A stretch of DNA of 13,283 bases from Armatimonadota bacterium (GTDB lineage Bacteria; Armatimonadota; SYMT01), in NCBI GenBank assembly GCA_020696885.1, contig JAJFMS010000070.1:1-13283 (forward strand). The letters are read 5' to 3'. The position numbers were made by a program, and so were the translations under genes. This document shows, piece after piece, positions 9,266 through 13,283 of this stretch (the stretch's first letter is position 1; each line of letters begins with the position of its first letter). The notes beneath the pieces were generated by a model that worked only from the letters and a program-made list of their open reading frames with translations, was not told where the DNA came from and ran no database searches.

Positions 9266-9340
9266 GTAATGCGTGCTCCGTAATGCGTAACGAAGCCGCC
9301 CTCGCTCGGTGGGCTTTACGCATTACGGAGCACACATTAC
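9266..9340. repeat. 25-nt inverted repeat (cruciform-like element)
   Basis: The arms at 9266-9290 and 9316-9340 pair at 24 of 25 positions, and the odd pair can be a wobble. Each arm contains the word TAATGCG or its near copy twice around GTGCTCCG. The 25-nt interior can form a further small stem (GCCC/GGGC). The element sits in the 476-nt divergent gap between the SDR gene and the small lipoprotein gene. The flanks 9123-9265 and 9341-9420 contain no gene that I can support. Confidence 0.8.
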
Positions 9341-9427
9341 GAGCCGTCCGCTCGTTCAACGCCCTCTTCGCAACCTGCCCGCATCATAGATCGAACCCCG
9401 TCATCGCCCGAGCACAGTAAGCACTCT

Positions 9428-9453
9428 TTTACAGTGCCTGCAAATCCTATACT
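9428..9453 (+). promoter_or_regulatory. Possible promoter for the lipoprotein/prepilin pair
   Basis: TATACT (9448-9453) matches the -10 consensus at five of six positions. TTTACA (9428-9433) resembles a -35 box, but the spacer is only 14 nt, which is short. If the -10 is real, transcription would start near 9460, leaving a leader of about 140 nt before the lipoprotein gene. Confidence 0.3.
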
Positions 9454-9460
9454 GCGGCCA

Positions 9461-9530
9461 CGTAGGGGAACAAACAGGAAAGACCCTGTCGAGCTACGCC
9501 AGGCCGGTTGGCACTGCCGGGTGAACCTGA
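9461..9530 (+). ncRNA. Possible structured 5' leader, unassigned
   Basis: Two hairpins can be drawn. The first has CGTAG (9461-9465) pairing with CTACG (9494-9498), enclosing ACAGG (9474-9478) pairing with CCTGT (9485-9489). The second has CAGG (9500-9503) pairing with CCTG (9526-9529), enclosing CCGG (9504-9507) pairing with CCGG (9517-9520). They lie between a candidate -10 box and the lipoprotein start. I could not match them to a known riboswitch class: the GEMM (cyclic di-GMP), cobalamin and TPP core words are not all there. The stems are short, so this is tentative. Confidence 0.25.
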
Positions 9531-9598
9531 GTGATGTCTCTCCGTGCTCCGTGCGAGCGTAGGATCGGTGGGACTTATTCCGGTAGAAGGACTCTCCC

Positions 9599-9796
9599 AT
9601 GCATCGACTCCTGGTAGGAGCTATTGCAATCATCTCCGCTTTTGCCCTCCTGGCCGGCTGCTCCAACGGCGCCGGTCAGCCGCCCAGCGCGGACGAGGCG
9701 GCGCGCCAATCGGCCATCACCCAACAGGGCGCCGTGAACGCGCCCGCACCCGGTGGTGCTCCCGCAGCCCCCGCGGCTCCGGCGCCCGGCCAATAG
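9599..9796 (+). CDS. Small Pro/Ala-rich lipoprotein
   Basis: This encodes 65 aa. A lipoprotein signal peptide (MHRLLVGAIAIISAFALLAGC) gives the lipidated cysteine at residue 21. The mature part is only about 45 residues: a polar stretch with 'ADEAARQSAITQQG' and then a low-complexity Pro/Ala/Gly tail. There is no recognised domain. AGAAGGA lies about 8 nt before the ATG, a normal ribosome binding site. The gene ends 33 nt before the DUF1559 prepilin gene on the same strand, so the two are very likely co-transcribed. The lipoprotein may be an envelope anchor or accessory for that pilin-like protein, which is inference from position only. Confidence 0.75.
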   Translation: MHRLLVGAIAIISAFALLAGCSNGAGQPPSADEAARQSAITQQGAVNAPAPGGAPAAPAAPAPGQ

Positions 9797-9829
9797 CGAA
9801 CCTGATCCTCACATCGAAAGGACGCCACC

Positions 9830-10558
9830 TTGAAACGCCGTGGGTTTACCCTGATTGAACTTCTTGTGGTGATTGCCATCATCGCCATCCTGGCCGCCAT
9901 CCTGTTCCCGGTTTTCGCCAAGGCCCGCGAGGCGGCGCGGGCTACCGCGTGCCGCAGCAACCTGAAGCAGATCGGCACCTCCGTGCTGATGTACGTGCAG
10001 GACTACGACGAGACCCTGCCGTTCCAGTACAACCTGGGCGCCAACACGCCGCGCTACCCGACCAACGGCACGGAGCTGATCAACACCGACCCGTGGGGCG
10101 TGGTGGGCGATCTGGTGATGCCGTACGTCAAGAACCGCGAGGTCTTCGGCTGCCCCAGCAGCACCAAGGCCACCAGCGGGGTCAACTGGAAGTACGAGCA
10201 CGACTACGGCTGGAACACCACCATGTTCCTGTCGAACAACGGCTACGCGATGGCGAACCTCCAGGCGCCGGCCGACATGCTCTTCACCGCCGACACGGCC
10301 TGGGAATGGCTCCAGGCAGGCACCTGGACGGAGAACTGCGGCGGCGGCTACCCCGGCGGCCCGAACGGCTGGGGCGGCACGGGCGCGGGCCGGTTCAAGA
10401 CCCGTCACTCCGGCATGATCAACGTGCTCTACGGCGACGGTCACGTACAGGCCACCAAGCTCTCTCGCCTGAAGTACTCCAACATGGTTCCCGGCTACAC
10501 GGGCCTGGAGACCCTCTCCCCTCCGGCGAACACCGCGGACTGCAGCTACGCGCAGTAG
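9830..10558 (+). CDS. DUF1559 type IV prepilin-like protein
   Basis: This encodes 242 aa. A short type III leader, MKRRG, is followed by the cleavage and methylation site G5/FTLIE (Glu10 is the conserved +5 residue) and a hydrophobic helix to about residue 29. '[19 protein letters not shown]' and '[10 protein letters not shown]' continue the helix into the globular domain. Near the C-terminus, [16 protein letters not shown] holds the H-X9-DG signature (His193, Asp203-Gly204) of the DUF1559/SBP_bac_10-type pseudopilins. These proteins are processed by prepilin peptidase and sit in the cell envelope; their role is largely unknown. The start is a TTG, fixed by the leader itself and by AAAGGA 7 nt upstream; no in-frame ATG precedes it. 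It is the second gene after the small lipoprotein. No pilin assembly ATPase is nearby. Confidence 0.93.
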   Translation: MKRRGFTLIELLVVIAIIAILAAILFPVFAKAREAARATACRSNLKQIGTSVLMYVQDYDETLPFQYNLGANTPRYPTNGTELINTDPWGVVGDLVMPYVKNREVFGCPSSTKATSGVNWKYEHDYGWNTTMFLSNNGYAMANLQAPADMLFTADTAWEWLQAGTWTENCGGGYPGGPNGWGGTGAGRFKTRHSGMINVLYGDGHVQATKLSRLKYSNMVPGYTGLETLSPPANTADCSYAQ

Positions 10559-10578
10559 TCACACACGGAGTGTGCTGG

Positions 10579-10638
10579 GGAGTAATGGAGTACTGGAGTA
10601 GTGGAGTGTTGGGGCCTACGGCGCCAATGCTCCACTAC
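10579..10638. repeat. Four tandem 8-mers running into a 19-bp hairpin
   Basis: The units GGAGTAAT (10579-10586), GGAGTACT (10587-10594), GGAGTAGT (10595-10602) and GGAGTGTT (10603-10610) follow each other without gaps. The last one and a half units are part of a hairpin in which 10598-10616 pairs with 10620-10638, with a 3-nt loop. Sixteen of 19 positions match exactly, two of the remaining three can wobble, and one is mismatched. Translated, the repeat gives an EYWSSGVL-like string, which is a by-product rather than a protein. Confidence 0.85.
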
Positions 10639-10832
10639 CCAGGGTCGATCAAGTAACCGAACGGGGTGTTGCTTTGTAGGGGCATTCGCCGTGATTGCCC
10701 TGGAAACGAGGACGGTGCGGGCGCGCGCAGAGCCGCACCTCCCAGCCATTCCCCAACCGGGTACGGCCCTCTCGGCCTCGTGCCCACCTACATACCCCCA
10801 CTACTCTTGGAGCACAGGCCGGTGAAGCATGA

Positions 10833-10868
10833 AGAGGCCGACCCGCGATACGTCGTGGGCCGGCCTCT
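10833..10868. terminator. Likely bidirectional terminator
   Basis: A 12-bp GC-rich stem (10833-10844 with 10857-10868, one mismatch) has a 12-nt loop. It lies between the converging prepilin and Gfo/Idh/MocA genes, 40 nt from the stop of the latter. Pyrimidine-rich sequence follows on the plus strand (CTTCGCTTCTCC), but there is no clean T-run on either strand, so termination is inferred mainly from position and stem strength. Confidence 0.5.
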
Positions 10869-10908
10869 CTTCGCTTCTCCACTAATCCGGCGTTAGCGCC
10901 CGTGGTGC

Positions 10909-11907
10909 TCAGACTTCCGAGAGGAGTACCCGGCGATGCTCCTGGGAGCTGCGCCGGAGCGCTTCCACCACCCGCATGTTCTCGCGGGCGTCCTCGGGGC
11001 CGCGCTCCGGCGGGTGGTTGTTCAGGATGCAGTCGCTGAAGTGCTCCACCATCAGCGCGTACTGGTCCACGCCCTTGGTGGTGAGCTCTTCCACGCCGTT
11101 CGCGTCGAAGACCCGGACGATGGCCGGATCGCTACCCGGCAGCCACGGCTTCGGAAGCTCGATCCGGCCGTCGCTCCCCACGATCTCCAGGCTCGTACGG
11201 AAGTTCGACTCGAAGCTGCAGTCCAGCAGGGCGGAGTGGTTTTCGTACTCCAGCAGGCCGGTGGTGGTGAGGTCCCCGCCCGACTCCTCGTGCCAGCTCG
11301 CCCACCCGGAGACCGCCGCCGGGACGCCGCCGCTGAAGAAGCGGATGGCGTTGACGCAGTAGCAGCCCACGTCCATCAGGGCGCCGGGGCCCTGGCCGCG
11401 CTGGAAGCGCGGGTTAGTGGCGTCCGGCGCGGAGTTGAACGTGAAGGCGGCGCGGATAGTGCGCAGGTTCCCGATCCGGCCGCTATCCAGCACTCTCTTG
11501 GCCAGCGGGATCTGCGGGTGGAAGCGATACATGAACGCCTCCATCAGCCAGCGCCCCGACTTCTCCGCGGCCGCCACCATCCCGTCGATCTCCGACGGGT
11601 CCAGGGTGAACGGCTTCTCGCACAGCACGTGCTTACCGGCTTCCAGGGCCTTGATGCTCCAGGGCGCGTGGAGCCCGTTCGGCAGCGGATTGTAGATCGC
11701 GTCCACCTCCGGGTCCGCCAGGACCGCCTCGTAAGAGGGGAGCACGCGGAAGCCGTAACGATCCACCGCCTCCTGGATGCGGTCCGGGCGCGGCGTGCCC
11801 AGCGCCACCAGTTCCGCGTTCTTCGCCGCGGCGATGGCGGGCATCAGGGCGCTCCGGGCGATCTTGGCGCTGCTAATGATTCCCCAGCGAACCTTTCCGC
11901 TCGCCAT
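10909..11907 (-). CDS. Gfo/Idh/MocA-family NAD(P)-dependent oxidoreductase
   Basis: This encodes 332 aa. An N-terminal Rossmann fold begins 'VRWGIISSAKIARSALMPAI', with the Gly-rich turn replaced by a 'GIISSAKIA' form typical of the dihydrodiol/xylose-dehydrogenase-like subgroup. The hallmark EKP (97-99, in HVLCEKPF) carries the catalytic Lys98. The C-terminal sheet domain contains MYRFHPQ (126-132) and MDVGCYCVNAIRF (178-190), which corresponds to the D-x-G-x-Y/H active-site region. The likely substrate is a sugar, polyol or cyclic diol, but the exact one cannot be read. The ATG at 11905-11907 overlaps the TAA of the upstream gene as TAATG, so the two are translationally coupled. A longer in-frame extension to 12117 lies antisense-like inside that gene and lacks any motif, so it is rejected. 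Confidence 0.9.
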   Translation of the reverse strand: MASGKVRWGIISSAKIARSALMPAIAAAKNAELVALGTPRPDRIQEAVDRYGFRVLPSYEAVLADPEVDAIYNPLPNGLHAPWSIKALEAGKHVLCEKPFTLDPSEIDGMVAAAEKSGRWLMEAFMYRFHPQIPLAKRVLDSGRIGNLRTIRAAFTFNSAPDATNPRFQRGQGPGALMDVGCYCVNAIRFFSGGVPAAVSGWASWHEESGGDLTTTGLLEYENHSALLDCSFESNFRTSLEIVGSDGRIELPKPWLPGSDPAIVRVFDANGVEELTTKGVDQYALMVEHFSDCILNNHPPERGPEDARENMRVVEALRRSSQEHRRVLLSEV

Positions 11908-12428
11908 TACTGCTGCTCCAGCACGGCCAGGATCTCCCGGCAGAACGCCGGCAGGTCCTTCGGCACCTGAGCCGTCACCAGGTTGCGATCCACCACCACC
12001 GGCTCGTTCACCCACTCCGCGCCGGCGTTCTTGTGGTCGTCCTTGATCGCCGGCACGGAGGTGCAGCGGCGGCCGCGCAGCACGTCCGCGGAAACCAGCA
12101 CCCAGCCGCCGTGGCACACCGCCGCCATCATCTTGCCCGCGTCCGCGATCTCACGGGTGAACGTGAGCACCTCGTCGTAGCGCCGCAGGCGGTCCGGGCA
12201 CCAGCCGCCGGGCACCACCACGCCGTCAAAGTCCGCCGCGTTGAAATCCGCCACGTTGCCGTCCGTCTCCACCGGATAGCCGTGCTTGGACTGGTACACC
12301 TTCTCCCGCGGGCCGGCGACCGTCACCTGGACGCCCGCCTCGATCAGCCGCAGCTTGGGGTACCACAGCTCCAGGTCTTCGTAGTCGTTCTCCGCGAAGA
12401 TCAATACACGCTTGTCGCTTGCAGCCAT
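11907..12428 (-). CDS. DJ-1/PfpI-family protein (YhbO/PfpI-like)
   Basis: This encodes 173 aa, the usual length for the family. The nucleophile elbow is AVCHGGW with Cys105-His106. The acidic residues near the N-terminus ('NDYEDLEL', 14-21) include the conserved Glu that lowers the cysteine pKa. 'VVPGGWCPDRLRR' (71-83) and 'VTAQVPKDLPAFCREIL' (151-167) are typical of the bacterial PfpI/YhbO branch. Members have been described as proteases, glyoxalases or deglycases that act on damaged proteins or reactive carbonyls, and which activity applies here is not visible. GGAGATGAG precedes the ATG at 12428. The stop overlaps the start of the Gfo/Idh/MocA gene, so the two make an operon that may deal with carbonyl or sugar chemistry (inference). 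Confidence 0.92.
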   Translation of the reverse strand: MAASDKRVLIFAENDYEDLELWYPKLRLIEAGVQVTVAGPREKVYQSKHGYPVETDGNVADFNAADFDGVVVPGGWCPDRLRRYDEVLTFTREIADAGKMMAAVCHGGWVLVSADVLRGRRCTSVPAIKDDHKNAGAEWVNEPVVVDRNLVTAQVPKDLPAFCREILAVLEQQ

Positions 12429-12430
12429 CG

Positions 12431-12533
12431 TCTCATCTCCAGATCGTAGGACGGGGCTCCGCCATGCCCCGAGGACAGTTCACCCCGAGCCCCGCAAGCC
12501 CTGCGGGGTAGTTGTCTCACCTCCAGAGGATCG
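12431..12533. repeat. Hairpin pair bounded by imperfect direct repeats
   Basis: Two hairpins, CGGGGC (12452-12457) with GCCCCG (12466-12471) and CCCCGCA (12490-12496) with TGCGGGG (12502-12508), lie between TCTCATCTCCAGATCG (12431-12446) and TCTCACCTCCAGAGGATCG (12515-12533). The direct repeats differ by one substitution and a 3-nt gap. The left copy carries the ribosome binding site of the DJ-1/PfpI gene on the minus strand. The arrangement looks like a 68-nt insertion with duplicated flanks, or a local duplication. Confidence 0.6.
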
Positions 12534-12581
12534 GGACACAGAATCCCCAGCGTTCCCGGGCTTCCCCGGCCCGAAGCGGGC

Positions 12582-12587
12582 TAGAAT
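12582..12587 (+). promoter_or_regulatory. Candidate -10 box for the CcmE-like lipoprotein gene
   Basis: TAGAAT matches the -10 consensus at five of six positions and lies 38 nt before the ATG at 12625. No good -35 box was seen at 15-18 nt upstream, so the call is weak. A small GCCCG-AAG-CGGGC stem (about 12569-12581) abuts it. Confidence 0.3.
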
Positions 12588-12624
12588 GGAGGAACACACG
12601 AACTGGGGGAGGGGAAAGGACCGG

Positions 12625-13011
12625 ATGATGCGACTTCGAAGCCTGAACGGCGTCTGCGCAGCGGTGGCGGTGGCCGCGGTCGCGCTCCTGGCGGGCTGCG
12701 GCGCCAGTGATGCCCCGGCCGTCCCCTTCGCCACAGCCCAGGGCGGAACAGGCCCCGTGAGCATCGAAGGGGTCCCCGACACCAGCACCATGCGCAAGGA
12801 GACCGGGAAGCCCACCGAGTTCATGGTGAAGGAAGCGGACACCGACCAGTCGATGCGCGTAAGCGCGCCGCCCGAGGTGAGCGTCCCCGCCAACCTGTCC
12901 TCGGCGACGTTCGTGGTCGTCACCGGAACCTACAACGCCGAGCAGCGCACCTTCGTGGCCACCCGCGTAGAAACCAAGGTGCCGCCGCGGGAAGCGCAGC
13001 CCAGGGGATAG
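12625..13011 (+). CDS. Lipoprotein with a CcmE-like OB-fold region
   Basis: This encodes 128 aa. The lipoprotein signal peptide ends LLAGC, with the lipidated cysteine at residue 25. The remaining 100 residues resemble the OB fold of cytochrome c maturation protein CcmE in spacing: 'VSIEGVPDTS', then 'PTEFMVKEAD', then 'MRVSAPPEVSVP', then 'FVVVTGTYNAEQRTFVATRV' and a final 'ETKVPP'. The haem-binding His (or Cys) that CcmE has just after this point is absent, and the N-terminal anchor is a lipid rather than a transmembrane helix. So it may be an OB-fold relative with another role. Two adjacent ATGs (12625, 12628) are possible; AAAGGA (12615-12620) is spaced better for the second. The family is tentative, the lipoprotein call firm. 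Confidence 0.65.
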   Translation: MMRLRSLNGVCAAVAVAAVALLAGCGASDAPAVPFATAQGGTGPVSIEGVPDTSTMRKETGKPTEFMVKEADTDQSMRVSAPPEVSVPANLSSATFVVVTGTYNAEQRTFVATRVETKVPPREAQPRG

Positions 13012-13021
13012 GCGCTTCGCT

Positions 13022-13122
13022 CGGTGTTCGGTGTTCAGGAAGCAAGCCTGACCAAGCAACAGAAGTCATCCTGAGCCGCTGCAAGCCCCAGCGCGGCGTA
13101 CGTGTCCCCTGCGAAGGATCTC
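13022..13122. repeat. Degenerate intergenic repeat element
   Basis: CGGTGTT occurs twice in tandem (13022-13035). GTCATCCTGAGC (13065-13076) and GCGAAGGATCTC (13111-13122) then form the two halves of a string that, from memory, recurs in intergenic DNA of many bacteria as 'GTCATCCTGAGC..GCGAAGGATCT'. Here 34 nt separate the halves, with a GC-rich interior. No gene is supported in 13012-13207. Confidence 0.4.
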
Positions 13123-13207
13123 TTACCGGGCTCGGAACGCCGCCCCGATTTCTTCGGGCCCGCTGCGGTCCGATTTGCGTGGAGTCGGCGTCTCCAGGCG
13201 CCGATCG

Positions 13208-13282
13208 TTAGCCGTTCGCCAGCCACATACCGTCATCGGCCGGAGCGGGACGACCCGTCAGGACGCCGTTCGTCAGGAAGAG
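13208..13282 (-). CDS. C-terminal end of a minus-strand gene, unidentified
   Basis: The frame entering from the right edge is open for 24 codons to a TAA at 13208-13210. It reads LFLTNGVLTG, then RPAPADDGMWLANG. Most third codon positions are G or C, as in the other genes here, and the other two minus-strand frames close within the stretch. It would converge with the CcmE-like lipoprotein gene. It is too short to identify, and chance remains possible. Confidence 0.4.
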   Translation of the reverse strand, partial: LFLTNGVLTGRPAPADDGMWLANG

Positions 13283-13283
13283 C

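Larger units (their letters stand above)
10559..10908. other. Convergent intergenic region rich in hairpins
   Basis: There is no gene that I can support in these 350 nt between the prepilin and the Gfo/Idh/MocA gene. They hold the 8-mer tandem plus hairpin (10579-10638), a short GGGCA/TGCCC stem (10680-10684 with 10696-10700), a GGGTACG/CGTGCCC imperfect stem near 10760-10785, and the likely bidirectional terminator at 10833-10868. Short open frames here are translations of the repeats. Confidence 0.5.

Noticed and set aside
9360..9410. tRNA T-arm-like GGGGTTCGATC on the minus strand
   Set aside because: The flanking bases do not pair as a T-stem, and no acceptor or anticodon arm can be drawn around it.
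9461..9530. Cyclic di-GMP (GEMM) riboswitch before the prepilin operon
   Set aside because: The GCAAAGCC-type and GAAA-loop core could not be aligned; only a TGCCGGGT-like piece is similar.
9461..9570. TPP riboswitch-like words GAACCTGA and GCGTAGGA
   Set aside because: The order fits, but the CUGAGA and UAAU parts of the TPP core are missing, the interval is too long, and no thiamine gene follows.
10588..10656. Short peptide frame starting at the ATG in the tandem 8-mers
   Set aside because: It is a translation of the repeat units, with no ribosome binding site.
11908..12117. N-terminal extension of the Gfo/Idh/MocA protein
   Set aside because: It lies wholly inside the DJ-1/PfpI gene in another frame, and the Rossmann fold starts right after the ATG at 11907.
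13035..13226. A 63-aa open frame on the minus strand near the right edge
   Set aside because: It reads through the repeat element and has no ribosome binding site or domain. A different frame better supports a coding end at 13208-13282.

Overview
The window looks like chromosomal DNA from a GC-rich, diderm, environmental bacterium, most likely Armatimonadota. The best taxonomic hint is the DUF1559 type prepilin at 9830-10558 (KRRGFTLIE leader, H-X9-DG C-terminal motif). This family is greatly expanded in Planctomycetota, Verrucomicrobiota/Lentisphaerota and Armatimonadota, and the KAREAAR / DYDETLP style is the one I associate with Armatimonadota. That assignment is inference. Three lipoprotein signal peptides and a periplasmic-type cytochrome c fit an envelope-rich lifestyle. 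No phage, transposase, CRISPR array, rRNA or tRNA was found.

Layout, left to right. (1) The C-terminal end of a prenyltransferase/squalene-oxidase-repeat-like protein (+, 1-114) converges on a small secreted monohaem cytochrome c (-, 382-750) that has a strong terminator. (2) A minus-strand operon encodes a BMP/PnrA-type nucleoside ABC importer, in the order substrate-binding lipoprotein (3712-4734), double-NBD ATPase (2143-3702), permease (996-2162). It is driven by a near-consensus sigma70-type promoter at 4776-4804; the second permease usual for this importer type is not present. (3) A 37-residue single-span membrane peptide gene (-, 5081-5194) with an excellent Shine-Dalgarno sequence lies divergent to ftsK/spoIIIE (+, 5378-8050). 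(4) An SDR oxidoreductase (-, 8378-9122) has an apparent frame disruption at its start. (5) A short lipoprotein and a DUF1559 prepilin (+, 9599-10558) follow a possibly structured leader. (6) A translationally coupled pair encodes a DJ-1/PfpI-family protein and a Gfo/Idh/MocA oxidoreductase (-, 10909-12428). (7) A divergent lipoprotein with a CcmE-like OB-fold region (+, 12625-13011) faces the last 24 codons of a probable minus-strand gene at the right edge.

The most striking non-coding feature is that most intergenic gaps carry a distinct palindromic or short-period repeat. These are a 25-nt inverted pair around 119-308, a perfect 24-nt inverted pair at 4927-5011, a large palindromic cluster at 8054-8366, a 25-nt inverted pair at 9266-9340, four tandem 8-mers feeding a hairpin at 10579-10638, a hairpin pair bounded by direct repeats at 12431-12533, and a degenerate element at 13022-13122. 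None encodes a convincing protein. They look like small non-autonomous repeats that have accumulated between genes.

Functionally the genes are a mix: nucleoside uptake, chromosome segregation at division, pilin-like surface structures, and redox or detoxifying enzymes. I see no single dedicated new pathway. The best candidates for something undescribed are the 37-aa membrane peptide next to ftsK, the intergenic palindrome families, and the leader before the lipoprotein/prepilin pair.
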